A DNA stretch of 64,000 nucleotides from Devosia sp. (GCA_015234425.1 JADGNE010000064.1:27538-91537), one strand, 5' to 3'. Shown: positions 15,288 to 24,574, counted from the stretch's first letter. Made by a program: numbers and translations. The notes: a model not told the origin generated them from the sequence alone.

Positions 15288-17201
15288 TCAGCCGACGGCC
15301 TCGGGAATCCAGACGACCATCGAGCCCTGGTTGCGATTGGCCCAGAGGTAGTAGGGGATGGCCGTCAGCGTCGAGGAGGTCTCCGTTGGCGGGGCGGTTC
15401 GATAGAGTTCTGAGAAGTCTGCCTCCTCGATTGCCCGGCCATCGGCATGCAGCTTCACGATGCCGCCGAAGAGGTTTTTGTCCGTCTCGGCGCGCAGCTC
15501 GGCACTGCGCGGGAGTTTAAGGCGCTGGACCCTGCCCTCGCCATTGTCGGCTTCTTCCAGACAATAGACCAGCGGCCCACGCTTGAGCGCAACGCGGCCG
15601 GCATCCATGATGACGCCGGGATGGGCGTAGAGACGGACAGGCGGCATGGGCAGCGTCAGGGTGACGACGTCGCCCGTGGTCCACAGACGGTTGATGGTGG
15701 CATAGCCGGCCGTGGCCGATGAGACATCCACCGCTTCGCCGTTGACCGCCAGCTTTGCGTCAGAGCACCAGCCTGGAATACGCAGTTTGACGTCGAAGGT
15801 TTTGGGCGTTTCCGGATCGACATGAATGGTGATGTCGCCGGACCAGGGATAGTTGGAGACTTCCCTGAGGCTCACCCTGGTGCCTGAAATCTCCACATCC
15901 GAGGCGATGCCCCCGTAGAGGTGGAAGGCGACGCCATCGGCGGCGGTAGAGAGAAAATAGCCGCCGACCGAGGCCACGAGGCGCGAGACATTCATGGTGC
16001 AGCAGGGGCAGGTGTGCCAGTCCCAGCGGGTCGGCGTCCCATCGCTTTCGAGTGGGTTGGCGTAGAAATAATGCTCGCCGTCGCGGCTGAGGCCGGAGAG
16101 CGCGCCGTTGTACATGGCGAGCTCGAGGATATCGGCATATTTGCCATCGAGATCGAGATGGAGCATGCGCTGGGCCCAGAAGATCAGGGCGACGGAGGCG
16201 CAGGTTTCGGCATAGGCGGTCTGGTTGGGCAGATCGAAATCGTGGGTGAAGCCCTCGTTGTGTGCCGAGGGGCCGAGGCCAGCGGTCACATACATCTTGG
16301 TCTGCATGACGTCGTCCCAAAGGACTTCGCAGGCACGCTTTAGATCGGCGTCGCCAAGCTCGGCGGCGAGATCGGCCATGGCGGTATAGAGATACATGGC
16401 GCGCACGGCGTGGCCGACGACCTTGTCCTGCTCACGGACGGGTTTATGGCTTTGGGAATATTCGTAATTGCCGAAGACATAGCGCTGGCTGGCATCGCCG
16501 CCCTCGCGCTGGTCGCGCTCCCAGTCGAAATAGTGCGGCGGCTGGCGGCCACGCTCATTGATGAGATAGGTGGCGAAGTCGAGGTGCTTCTTTTCGCCGG
16601 TGAGGTAGTAGAGCTTCATCAGCGCGAGCTCGATTTCCTCGTGACCATCATAGCCGCGGCGCTGGCCCGGGCCGGTGCCGAACTCGGCGTAGATATGGTC
16701 GAGATAGCGCTCCATGATGTCGAGGAAGCGCCGGCGGCCGGTAACCTGGAAATAGGCCACAGCGCCTTCGAGGAGGTGGCCGGCATTGTACATCTCGTGA
16801 TTGTCGCGCAGATTGGTCCAGCGTTTTTCGGGCTCGCGACCGAGGTACCAGCAATTGAGATAGCCGTCGGGCGCCTGGGCCTTTTCAAGATCGTCGATGG
16901 CAGCTTCTATCTTGGCTTCGATATCGGCATCGCGCCGATGGGCGAGCGCATAGCTGGCCGCCTCGATCCACTTGCCGACATCGCTGTCCCAGAACACCTG
17001 GACGGTAAAGCCATTGGGGTGACGCGGAAAGCGCAGCGGCGGCGGCGGGTTGGGGAGTTTGAGACTGTCGAGAATGCCGTATTCGCCGAGCTTCTTGTGC
17101 TGACTGGGGACGGTGCGGTCGAGGACCGTGTCGAGCCGCTCATGCCAGAACTGGCCTTCCAGCTTGACCGACGGGAACGGGACGGGAGCGTAACGAGACA
17201 T
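15288..17201 (-). CDS. Glycoside hydrolase family 127, beta-L-arabinofuranosidase-like
   Basis: A 637-residue enzyme of the GH127 (DUF1680) family. The zinc-thiolate active site is complete: Glu316 in NEGF, Glu332 and Cys334 in YAETCA, and Cys398, Cys400 and Cys401 in TCPCCTMN. By analogy with HypBA1, Cys400 would be the nucleophile and Glu332 the acid/base. No signal peptide, so it works in the cytoplasm on imported beta-L-arabinofuranosyl oligosaccharides or conjugates. It starts 11 bases after the MalK-type ATPase gene and is the last gene of the minus-strand sugar operon, which makes the imported oligosaccharide its likely substrate. Confidence 0.9.
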   Translation of the reverse strand: MSRYAPVPFPSVKLEGQFWHERLDTVLDRTVPSQHKKLGEYGILDSLKLPNPPPPLRFPRHPNGFTVQVFWDSDVGKWIEAASYALAHRRDADIEAKIEAAIDDLEKAQAPDGYLNCWYLGREPEKRWTNLRDNHEMYNAGHLLEGAVAYFQVTGRRRFLDIMERYLDHIYAEFGTGPGQRRGYDGHEEIELALMKLYYLTGEKKHLDFATYLINERGRQPPHYFDWERDQREGGDASQRYVFGNYEYSQSHKPVREQDKVVGHAVRAMYLYTAMADLAAELGDADLKRACEVLWDDVMQTKMYVTAGLGPSAHNEGFTHDFDLPNQTAYAETCASVALIFWAQRMLHLDLDGKYADILELAMYNGALSGLSRDGEHYFYANPLESDGTPTRWDWHTCPCCTMNVSRLVASVGGYFLSTAADGVAFHLYGGIASDVEISGTRVSLREVSNYPWSGDITIHVDPETPKTFDVKLRIPGWCSDAKLAVNGEAVDVSSATAGYATINRLWTTGDVVTLTLPMPPVRLYAHPGVIMDAGRVALKRGPLVYCLEEADNGEGRVQRLKLPRSAELRAETDKNLFGGIVKLHADGRAIEEADFSELYRTAPPTETSSTLTAIPYYLWANRNQGSMVVWIPEAVG

Positions 17202-17211
17202 ATTTTGGCCC

Positions 17212-18270
17212 TTAGAGTGCGACGCCGGTTTGCGGATCGAAGAGGTGGATATTTTCGGGCGCTATGGAGAGGCCGATGCGATCGCCTGGCTTGAGGCTCG
17301 AGCGCTCGGACTGCACCAGCTGGAAGGCGCCATCGGGCGAGGTCAGATAGGTGGCAGAACCGGTGGATTCGATGACACCGATCTCAAGATGGAAGGTGGC
17401 GTCGGTGGCAGCGGGCTGAAGGTGTTCGGGGCGCATGCCGACGACCACCGCCCTGCCCGGCTCGAGGCTGCGCGCCAGGGGTAATTCACCGGCGCCGTCA
17501 GCCAGAACAACCGATCTGCCAGCCTCGGCAATGCGGCCATCGATGAAATTCATGGCTGGGGAGCCGATGAAGCCGGCGACGAAGCGATTGACCGGCTTGT
17601 CATAGAGGTCGAGGGGGCGGCCCTGCTGCTCGATGATGCCATCGCGCATGACGACGACCCAGTCGGCCATGGTCATGGCCTCGATCTGATCGTGGGTGAC
17701 ATAGACCGAGGTGGCGCCGAGGCGATCATGGAGCGCGCGGATCTCCTTGCGCATCTGGACGCGCAACGCCGCGTCCAGATTGGAGAGCGGCTCATCAAAG
17801 AGGAAGGCCTTGGGGTTACGGATGATGGCCCGGCCCATGGCGACGCGCTGGCGCTGGCCGCCGGACAGCTGGCGGGGATAGCGGCCAAGGAGCTGGGAGA
17901 GACCGGTAGTAGCCGCGACTTCGGCAGCCTTGGCCTTTGCCTCGGCCTTCCCGACGCCATGAAGGCGCAGCGAATAGGTGAGGTTTTCCTCGACCGTCAT
18001 ATGCGGATAGAGCGCATAGGACTGGAACACCATGGCGATGTCGCGGTGGCGCGGAGGCACACCTGTCATGGTCTTTCCGGCGATCTTGAGCTCGCCCGCG
18101 GTAATGGTTTCGAGCCCGGCGATGGAGCGCAGCAGCGTGGACTTGCCACAGCCGGACGGGCCAACCAGGGCGACGAAACTGCCCTTGTCGATGGTGAGCG
18201 AGACATTCTTGAGGGCGTGGAAGACCCCATAGTGCTTGTCGATGCCGTTGAGCTCGATCTGTGCGGTCAT
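17212..18270 (-). CDS. Sugar ABC transporter ATP-binding protein (MalK/UgpC type)
   Basis: A 352-residue ATPase. The nucleotide-binding domain has Walker A GPSGCGKST, Q-loop VFQSYALYPHM, signature LSGGQRQRVAMGRAI and Walker B AFLFDEPLSNLD, followed by a C-terminal OB-fold regulatory domain (GMRPEHLQ), as in MalK. The ATG at 18270 overlaps the preceding permease stop; a much longer open frame upstream runs through the permease gene and is not coding. It energises the MalF/MalG-type permeases encoded directly before it. Confidence 0.92.
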   Translation of the reverse strand: MTAQIELNGIDKHYGVFHALKNVSLTIDKGSFVALVGPSGCGKSTLLRSIAGLETITAGELKIAGKTMTGVPPRHRDIAMVFQSYALYPHMTVEENLTYSLRLHGVGKAEAKAKAAEVAATTGLSQLLGRYPRQLSGGQRQRVAMGRAIIRNPKAFLFDEPLSNLDAALRVQMRKEIRALHDRLGATSVYVTHDQIEAMTMADWVVVMRDGIIEQQGRPLDLYDKPVNRFVAGFIGSPAMNFIDGRIAEAGRSVVLADGAGELPLARSLEPGRAVVVGMRPEHLQPAATDATFHLEIGVIESTGSATYLTSPDGAFQLVQSERSSLKPGDRIGLSIAPENIHLFDPQTGVAL

Positions 18271-19094
18271 TTGAGGGCTCCCGAGGTGAGGCCGGAGACA
18301 ATGCGGCGCTGCAGGATGACGAAGGCGAGGAGGATCGGCGTCACATAGATGGCCGAATAGGCCATGATCGAACTCCAGTCGGTGGAGTTGGGACCGAGGA
18401 AGCCCGAGAGGCCAACGCTGGCCGGCTGCTGGCTCGGGCTCTGGATGATCGACTTGGAGTAGATGTATTCGCCGAAGGCACTCATGAAGGTGAGGATGGC
18501 GCAGACGAGAATGCCGTTTCGCGCCAGCGGCAGGACGATGGAGAAAAAGGCCCCGATGCGGGAATTGCCATCGACCAGCGCGGCTTCCTCGAGTTCGCGC
18601 GGGACACTCATGAATGTCGCGCGCACCAGCACGACGAAGAACGGCATGGCCTTGGCGGCCGCGGCCAGCACCACCGCGGTGCGCGGATAGTTGAGGAGGC
18701 CAATCTGGTTGAAGCCAACGAAGAGCGGCGTCACCATCACCGATGCCGGCAGGACCTGCAGCATCAGCACGCAGAAGAGCCCGACATCGATCCAGACATT
18801 GCGGTAGCGCGCGAGCACATAGGCGCAACCGGTGCCGAGAATGACGGTGATGGCGGTGACGCCACCGGCGATGAGCACCGAATTGGTGAGGAAGGTCGGC
18901 ATGGCGCGCCGGGCCCAGACTTCGGGGTAAATCCCGGGGTTGGGGTTGTTGGGCCAGAAGGTCGGCGGATTGGCGAACATCTCCGAGCCGGTCTTGAGGC
19001 TGGTGACGTACATCCAATAGAGCGGGAAGAGATAGACAGCTGCCAGCGCCAAGGCGACGACGAGCAGGAACCAGGGTGTGTAGGTCTTGGTCAT
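18267..19094 (-). CDS. Sugar ABC transporter permease (MalG type)
   Basis: A 275-residue inner-membrane protein with six hydrophobic segments and the EAA loop (LEEAALVDGNSRIGAFFSIV), closing with the usual MalG-type tail. It overlaps the MalF-type gene by four bases upstream and the ATPase by four bases downstream, so the three are translationally coupled. It forms the import channel for the arabinofuranoside-type substrate suggested by the GH127 gene. Confidence 0.9.
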   Translation of the reverse strand: MTKTYTPWFLLVVALALAAVYLFPLYWMYVTSLKTGSEMFANPPTFWPNNPNPGIYPEVWARRAMPTFLTNSVLIAGGVTAITVILGTGCAYVLARYRNVWIDVGLFCVLMLQVLPASVMVTPLFVGFNQIGLLNYPRTAVVLAAAAKAMPFFVVLVRATFMSVPRELEEAALVDGNSRIGAFFSIVLPLARNGILVCAILTFMSAFGEYIYSKSIIQSPSQQPASVGLSGFLGPNSTDWSSIMAYSAIYVTPILLAFVILQRRIVSGLTSGALK

Positions 19095-19993
19095 CCGCGC
19101 ACCTCGTGGCGCGTCGAGCGCACGTAGACAACTGAGGCAAAGAGCACGAGCAGGAACATCATGACCGAAACGGTTGCGCCCTTGGCGAAGTCATAGAGCT
19201 GGAAGCTCAATTGCCAGGACCAGAAGCCAGCGACGTTGGAGGTGTTTGCCGGACCGCCCTCGGTGAGCGCGGGAAACAGATCGAACTGCTGGAGCGTGCC
19301 GATCAGGCCCAGCGAGAGCACTGCACCAATGGTGGGGCGCATCATCGGCAGGGTGATGGTCCAGAAGCGCTGGAAGGCATTGGCGCCATCGAGCTCGGCG
19401 GCCTCGTAGAGATCCTTGGGGATTGCGGCGAGCCCAACCGAGAGCAGCAGCATGTTGAAGGCGAGGCCGAGCCAGATGTTGGCGATGATGACGGCCCAGA
19501 TGGAGAAATTCGGGTCCGACTTCCAGAAGATGTTGGACTGGATGATGCCAAGGCTCTTGAGGATGACATTGAGCACGCCGAAATCGCCGGCGAGGATCCA
19601 GCTCCAGATGGCGCCGACCACAAGGCCGGGCATGACCCAGGAGACGAGGAACAGGCCGCGGATGGTGGAGGCGCCGGGGAAATTCTGGGCGAAGAACAGT
19701 GCCAGGGCGAAGCCGAGCACGAACTGTCCGGTCATCGAACCGAAGACGAAGATCAGCGTGTTGCGGGTGACGAGCCAGAATTCGGGCTGGCGCACCACGG
19801 CGACATAATTGTCAAAGCCGACAAAGGGCCGGAACAGCACGCCAAGGGTGAACATGTCCACCTGCTGGAAGCTCATCAGCACATTGTAGATGAGCGGTGC
19901 GCCGGCCAGGGCGACAAGGAAAAGCAGAGCGGCGCCCACGAGAAGGATGTCGAACCCTACCCCGTCTCGCAGCCAATTGAGAAATCGCGACAC
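19091..19993 (-). CDS. Sugar ABC transporter permease (MalF type)
   Basis: A 300-residue inner-membrane protein with six hydrophobic segments and the EAA loop (LYEAAELDGANAFQRFWTIT). It partners the MalG-type permease, whose start overlaps its stop. A terminator-like hairpin (20015-20046) separates it from the upstream binding-protein gene and probably lowers its expression relative to the binding protein. AGGATCC lies before the start. Confidence 0.9.
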   Translation of the reverse strand: MSRFLNWLRDGVGFDILLVGAALLFLVALAGAPLIYNVLMSFQQVDMFTLGVLFRPFVGFDNYVAVVRQPEFWLVTRNTLIFVFGSMTGQFVLGFALALFFAQNFPGASTIRGLFLVSWVMPGLVVGAIWSWILAGDFGVLNVILKSLGIIQSNIFWKSDPNFSIWAVIIANIWLGLAFNMLLLSVGLAAIPKDLYEAAELDGANAFQRFWTITLPMMRPTIGAVLSLGLIGTLQQFDLFPALTEGGPANTSNVAGFWSWQLSFQLYDFAKGATVSVMMFLLVLFASVVYVRSTRHEVRG

Positions 19994-20014
19994 CGGATCC
20001 TCCAGGACTTATGG

Positions 20015-20046
20015 AAAAAAGCCGGCCAGAGAGCGCTCCGGCCGGC
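20015..20046 (-). terminator. Intraoperonic terminator/attenuator after the binding-protein gene
   Basis: On the minus strand GCCGGCC pairs with GGCCGGC (20040-20046 with 20021-20027), with a nested GAGC/GCTC, and is followed at once by six U residues (20015-20020). This is a classical intrinsic terminator placed between binding-protein and permease genes, so most transcripts should end here. Confidence 0.75.
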
Positions 20047-20061
20047 CAGTGGTCGGGAGGA

Positions 20062-21291
20062 CTATTTTCCGAAGATAGTGTCGATGGTGGCCTGGGCCTG
20101 GTTGAGCGCGTCCATGGCGGACATCTGACCGGTCAGCGCCTGCTGCTCGGCGTCATAGATGGCCTTGGAGATCTTCTGCCATTCCGGATGCGGGCCACGC
20201 GGCTGAGCGAACTGCAGCTGCTCCTGGAACACCTTGAGAGCCGCGTCCTTTTTCTCGATGCCGGTGACCGGCAGCTCGATATCGCCACGCGCCGGCAGAT
20301 TGCCGAATTCGGGGAAGATGCGGTCTTCCTGATCTACGAAATATTCGAGCAGGCGGAAGGCTTCATCAGGATGCTGGGTGTTGGCCATGATGCCCCAGTT
20401 GAAGCCGCCGAGCGCGGAAGAGCGCTCATCATCTGCTTCGATGGTGGGCAGAAGGGCGACGCCCCAGTCGAACTGGGCGTCCTCGACCATGCGGTCGATT
20501 TCCCACGGACCGGAGATGGCCATGGCGGCATTGCCCGAATTGAACACGCCGGTGGAATCCCACTGGCCGAGGCTGAGCACGTCGCGGCTGGCGTAGCCAT
20601 TGTCGATCAGGCTCTTCCAGATATCGAGGACTTTTGCCGCACCCTCGGTGTTGACCTTGTCGGCGCCACCGCCGGACATCTGGATGATGGGCAGGAACTG
20701 GAAAGTGCCTTCTTCACCGGCGCGGGCCGAGAAGGTGATGCCATAGACATTGCTGGCGGGGTCGGTCAGCTTGGCGGCGTATTCGGCCACTTCGTCCCAG
20801 GTCTTGGGTGGCTCGGTCAACCCGGCTTTAGCGAAGAGATCCTTGTTGTAGAAGATGCCGATGGTGTCGGTGTATTTGGGCAGGCCGAACAGCTTGCCAT
20901 CCCAGGTGACCGAATTGAGCGGACCGGCGAAATATTCCGCCTTGCTGATGATATCGGAGGCAGCGACGCGATCAGTGATATCGAGCATGGCCCCGCGCGA
21001 AGAGAACAGCGCGAAATCGGGATTGTCGAAGGAGACGATGTCGGGCGCATTGCCGGTAGCGAAGGCGCGCAGGGTCTCGTTGACGATCTCATCGAAGGGG
21101 ACGGCGCGATACTCGACAACGATATCCTCGTTGGCGTCATCGAATTCCTTGGAATAGGTATCGGCAATGCCCGGCCGATCGACACCGTCGATGGACCAGA
21201 CCTTGAGCGTTACCTGTGCGTAAGCGGGCGTTGCGGCGATCAATGCGCCGAAGGCGAGACCGGCCAATAGACCGAGCTTGGTAAACTGCAT
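20062..21291 (-). CDS. Sugar ABC transporter substrate-binding protein
   Basis: A 409-residue family 1 extracellular solute-binding protein. A signal peptide covers about residues 1-25 (ending TPAYA), followed by QVTLKVWSIDG. The ATG at 21291 has GGGAGGATATA directly upstream. Typical features include FATGNAPDIVSFDNPDFA and the late motif GFNWGIMANTQHPDEAFRLL. It binds the sugar in the periplasm for the MalFGK-type complex encoded downstream. The GH127 enzyme at the operon end suggests an L-arabinofuranose-containing oligosaccharide as ligand. Confidence 0.92.
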   Translation of the reverse strand: MQFTKLGLLAGLAFGALIAATPAYAQVTLKVWSIDGVDRPGIADTYSKEFDDANEDIVVEYRAVPFDEIVNETLRAFATGNAPDIVSFDNPDFALFSSRGAMLDITDRVAASDIISKAEYFAGPLNSVTWDGKLFGLPKYTDTIGIFYNKDLFAKAGLTEPPKTWDEVAEYAAKLTDPASNVYGITFSARAGEEGTFQFLPIIQMSGGGADKVNTEGAAKVLDIWKSLIDNGYASRDVLSLGQWDSTGVFNSGNAAMAISGPWEIDRMVEDAQFDWGVALLPTIEADDERSSALGGFNWGIMANTQHPDEAFRLLEYFVDQEDRIFPEFGNLPARGDIELPVTGIEKKDAALKVFQEQLQFAQPRGPHPEWQKISKAIYDAEQQALTGQMSAMDALNQAQATIDTIFGK

Positions 21292-21401
21292 TATATCCTC
21301 CCTTGCGGCCTCGGCCGCGATCCGTGCCGCATCGGGTTTCCTCTTCCCGAGCGGTACTTTCCTCGCTGCCATGGGCACGCCAATGCCTGTGGCAGCACTC
21401 C

Positions 21402-22439
21402 CTATGCCTCGTGCGTCACCCACCCTTGCGCTTGCGCGGCGAAGATTTCGCTGCCGCAGGATTGGCGGACGACGAGTTTGCATGGCAGCGTGCGGATGCC
21501 CGGCTCGACCGGCTTGCCCTCGGCAAGCTCCAGGATCAGGCGTCCGGCCTCGCGGCCGAGTTCCTTCAAATTCATGTCGATGGTGGTGAGCGGCGGGCGC
21601 GTGGCCGCCGAGACGATTTCCCAATTATCAAAGCCGATCACCGATACTTCCTCGGGCACCGAGACGCCCCGCTCGCGCAGGGCATCGACGACGCCGCGGG
21701 CGATCTGGTCATTGCCGCAGAAAATGCCGTCCGGAACGTCACTACCAGACCAGAGCCGGGCAATCGCTTCGTGTCCCCAGGCCTCGGACCATGGTCCATG
21801 CAGCACAGACGCGCCCGCCCCCGCCAGAGTGCGGAAGGCCGTTGCGCGGGCGGATACCGAGGCGAAACTCTCCGGGCCGGTGATATGAACGAGGTTGCGA
21901 CGGCCAAGGTCGAGCAGATGCTCGGTGGCGAGGCGGCCGCCGAGAGCGTCATCGGAGACAAGGGTGACCGCGTCGTCCGGGCCTTGGGTGAAGGCATAGA
22001 CGACCGGCACCGGCAGATTGGAAAGATCGACCGGCAGGCGGCGGTCGATGCGCTTGCCGGTGGCGATGATGCCGTCGACCTGTTTGTCGAGCATGGCGTC
22101 GACGTGGATTTTTCCCAGGGCCGCATCGTCTTCGATACCGCACAGAAACACCGACACGCCCTGATCGATCAGCGCTTCATTGATCCCGGCCATCACCGGG
22201 AGGGTGAAGCGGCCATAGGTATCATTGGTGAGCAGCCCGATGGTGAAGCTGCGCTGGCTGGTCAGCGCCCGCGCCATGGCGTTGGGCCGAAAGCCCAGGC
22301 TGGCCGCCGTTTCTTTGACTCGAGCGCGGGTCTCCTCGGTCATCCGGCCGGTGTCGTTGAGGGCTTTCGAGGCAGTCGCAACGCTGACGCCGGCCATGCG
22401 GGCGACGTCATAGATGCGAATGCGTTCTGCCTTGACCAC
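21402..22439 (-). CDS. LacI-family transcriptional regulator
   Basis: A 345-residue regulator: helix-turn-helix IYDVARMAGVSVATASKALN, hinge PNAMARALTSQ, and an effector domain with VSVIGFDNWEIV. The GTG at 22439 has GAGG eight bases upstream; a TTG at 22454 would also be in frame. It lies between the isomerase gene and the binding-protein gene on the same strand, so it is embedded in the operon it probably regulates. An AAACGGTTT site lies 43 bases before its start. A second LacI gene controls the divergent side of the locus, so two regulators serve one region. Confidence 0.9.
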   Translation of the reverse strand: MVKAERIRIYDVARMAGVSVATASKALNDTGRMTEETRARVKETAASLGFRPNAMARALTSQRSFTIGLLTNDTYGRFTLPVMAGINEALIDQGVSVFLCGIEDDAALGKIHVDAMLDKQVDGIIATGKRIDRRLPVDLSNLPVPVVYAFTQGPDDAVTLVSDDALGGRLATEHLLDLGRRNLVHITGPESFASVSARATAFRTLAGAGASVLHGPWSEAWGHEAIARLWSGSDVPDGIFCGNDQIARGVVDALRERGVSVPEEVSVIGFDNWEIVSAATRPPLTTIDMNLKELGREAGRLILELAEGKPVEPGIRTLPCKLVVRQSCGSEIFAAQAQGWVTHEA

Positions 22440-22481
22440 GTCCAGATACCTCAAAGGAAAACCCTTTTCTCAGGTTAGGTA

Positions 22482-22490
22482 AAACGGTTT
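22482..22490. promoter_or_regulatory. Putative LacI-family operator
   Basis: AAACGGTTT (AAACCGTTT on the minus strand) is an odd-length LacI-type half-symmetric palindrome lying between the isomerase stop and the LacI start, where an internal promoter for the regulator and the ABC genes would be expected. Confidence 0.45.
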
Positions 22491-22520
22491 CTCAACTTCC
22501 GTCAATAGTCATACTAATTC

Positions 22521-23417
22521 TTATGCGCCGACGTAATCGCCGCCGCGCGCTGCCTTGAGATGATTGAGGCCATGCACCTGACCGGTCATCTCCAGCGCAT
22601 CGCGATAGACCGGGTCATGCCAGCCTTCGATGTCGATGGAGCCCGACCAGCCGGCCAGCCGCAGTTCGGAAATGATGTCGGCCCAATTGCTGTCGCCGAA
22701 TCCCGGCGTGCGCATGAAGACGAAGGGATGTTTGCCGAAAATGCCGTGTTCCCGGATCACGTCCCAGCGGATGGTGGCGTCCTTGCCGTGCACGTGGAAA
22801 ATCTTGTGCGCCCATTTGCGGATCTGCGGCAGTGGATCGATCAGATAGACCATCTGGTGGCAGGGCTCCCACTCGAGCCCGATATTGTCCTGCGGCGTTT
22901 CGTTGAACATCAGTTCCCAGGCGTCGGGATTATGCGCGATGTTCCAGTCGCCGGTCTGCCAATTGCCCTCCATCGAGCAGTTTTCGAATGCAATGCGGAT
23001 GCCCTTGTCGGCGGCGCGCTGGGCCAGTTCGGTCCAGACCTTCTTGTATTGCGGCAGGCTATCGGTCAGCACTTTGTTACGGATCCGCCCGGTGAAGCCG
23101 GCGACGCAGGTGGCGCCGAAATGGTGGGCATTGTCGATGCAGTCCTTCCAGCCCTGCAGGGTCTGGCGGTCCATCTCCTGATCTTCGAGCACATTGCCGA
23201 ACATGCCGAGAGTGGAGATGGTGATATCGCGATCGCCGATGGCATCGCGGCAGCGCTTGCCAAGCTCGGCCAGATCCTGGCCGTTGGTGGTTTGCCAGAA
23301 GAACGGCTCAAAACTCTCGAAGCCCAGATCGGCGATTTCGGCGATGCGCTCGGCGGCCTTGCCGGCGGATGCGGAAACCATGGTGCCGATGCGAATGGAT
23401 TTTGCGGGGTCGCTCAA
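22521..23417 (-). CDS. Sugar phosphate isomerase/epimerase (TIM barrel, IolE/hydroxypyruvate isomerase-like)
   Basis: A 298-residue xylose-isomerase-like TIM barrel. Metal-site candidates are the Glu of AFENCSMEG, the His of VHGKDA and the Glu of IDIEGWHDP. The likely start is the TTG at 23417, with AGGAA overlapping the preceding stop region; the first barrel strand SIRIGTMVSAS follows. It lies 10 bases after a Gfo/Idh/MocA oxidoreductase. Such pairs often carry out oxidation and isomerisation of unusual sugars, inositols or glycosides. The substrate is unknown. Confidence 0.85.
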   Translation of the reverse strand: MSDPAKSIRIGTMVSASAGKAAERIAEIADLGFESFEPFFWQTTNGQDLAELGKRCRDAIGDRDITISTLGMFGNVLEDQEMDRQTLQGWKDCIDNAHHFGATCVAGFTGRIRNKVLTDSLPQYKKVWTELAQRAADKGIRIAFENCSMEGNWQTGDWNIAHNPDAWELMFNETPQDNIGLEWEPCHQMVYLIDPLPQIRKWAHKIFHVHGKDATIRWDVIREHGIFGKHPFVFMRTPGFGDSNWADIISELRLAGWSGSIDIEGWHDPVYRDALEMTGQVHGLNHLKAARGGDYVGA

Positions 23418-23427
23418 AGTGCTGTTC

Positions 23428-24462
23428 CTAGAGTTCGATGGCCACACGCTGTCCCTTGCGCGCGCTTTCGATCGCGGCAAAGACCATGGCGAGGCTCTTG
23501 ATGTTGTCGGATGAAACGGTTTCCGGCTGGCGGCCGGTTTCTATGGCGGCGAGGAAGTCGGCGATGACACTGGCGTGGCCATGCGTCTGGCCCTCATCGG
23601 CAGGTGGCGGGATGTCGATGGCTGCGAGATCGCGGAAGAAACCGGTGTCGCCTGTGGCGATCTTCGCCTCGAAGGCGTCGGCGCCATCCCAGAGCACGGT
23701 GCCCTTGCTGCCAACAATGCGCCAGGCACTTTCCCAGGAGGTATTGGCCCCCTCGGCAGCCCAGGAGCCGCGATAGTTTAAGACCACATTGTCCTCGAGC
23801 TCGAAGATCGCATTCGCGGCGGCGCCGTGGCGATACCAGGAGCCCGGTGGATTGGTCTCGAGGCAATAGACGGCCTTTGGGGTCTTGCCGGACATGAAAC
23901 GAGCGGCGTCCAGCGTGTGGATCGCCATGTCGAGCAGCAGCACGTTTTCCATTTCATCGCGAAAACCGCCGAAATGGGCGCCGATGAAGAAATCGCAATT
24001 GAGGCTGGCCAGCTCGCCGATGGCGCCGCTTTCGATGAGACGGCGGATGCGCCGAACGCCCGGGATGAAGCGACGGTTCTGCACCACCGCGTGAATGCGA
24101 GAGGCGGCCTTCGCCTCGGCGAGCAGATGCCGCGCCTCGGTGAGGCTCGCGGCCATCGGCTTTTCGCTGAGCACGTGGCAGCCGTGGCGCAGTCCGGTCT
24201 CGACAACGCCGGCACGCGCCGGGGGAACGACGACGTCGAAAAGAAGATCGGGCCTGGTTTCGGCCAGTACCGCGCCGAGATCGGAACCGATGGTGGCCGC
24301 GGAGAGGCCGAACTCGGCGGCGCGCGCCGATGCGACTGCAGGATCGAGGTCGACGAGGCCGACAATCTCCACCCTGCCCCTGAGCAGATCATGCTCATGA
24401 ATGGCCGTCAGCCAACCTTTGGACATGGCGCCGCAACCGGCCAAAACCGCTCTGAATACCAA
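23428..24462 (-). CDS. Gfo/Idh/MocA family NAD(P)-dependent oxidoreductase
   Basis: A 344-residue oxidoreductase. The Rossmann motif LAGCGAMSKG is at the start, the conserved EKPMA lysine motif follows at about residue 95, and the DMAIHTLDAARF histidine motif lies in the catalytic domain. The start is a TTG at 24462 with GGGAGG upstream. It is the first gene of the minus-strand operon and faces a divergent LacI gene across two AAACGTTT operators. It would oxidise or reduce a sugar or glycoside, with the TIM-barrel protein downstream as probable pathway partner. Confidence 0.88.
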   Translation of the reverse strand: MVFRAVLAGCGAMSKGWLTAIHEHDLLRGRVEIVGLVDLDPAVASARAAEFGLSAATIGSDLGAVLAETRPDLLFDVVVPPARAGVVETGLRHGCHVLSEKPMAASLTEARHLLAEAKAASRIHAVVQNRRFIPGVRRIRRLIESGAIGELASLNCDFFIGAHFGGFRDEMENVLLLDMAIHTLDAARFMSGKTPKAVYCLETNPPGSWYRHGAAANAIFELEDNVVLNYRGSWAAEGANTSWESAWRIVGSKGTVLWDGADAFEAKIATGDTGFFRDLAAIDIPPPADEGQTHGHASVIADFLAAIETGRQPETVSSDNIKSLAMVFAAIESARKGQRVAIEL

Positions 24463-24522
24463 GGCAACCTCCCAACGGACCGCTCGCATCGCTGCCGTAT
24501 TCGGCATTTTCGAAACTGGCCC

Positions 24523-24534
24523 GTAAACGTTTAC
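24523..24534. promoter_or_regulatory. LacI-family operator, copy 1 (GTAAACGTTTAC)
   Basis: A perfect 12-base palindrome GTAAACGTTTAC lies between the divergent Gfo/Idh and LacI genes. It matches the LacI/GalR/CcpA-type AAACGTTT core. A second copy lies 52 bases away. Confidence 0.75.
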
Positions 24535-24574
24535 GACGCTATTATTTGAACCGCAGACGTGTCAATGGGGAATC

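Noticed and set aside
19091-19140. A longer start for the MalK-type ATPase frame, open from 19140
   Set aside because: The extra 290 codons run through the MalG-type gene in another frame; the ABC ATPase domain begins only at the ATG at 18270.
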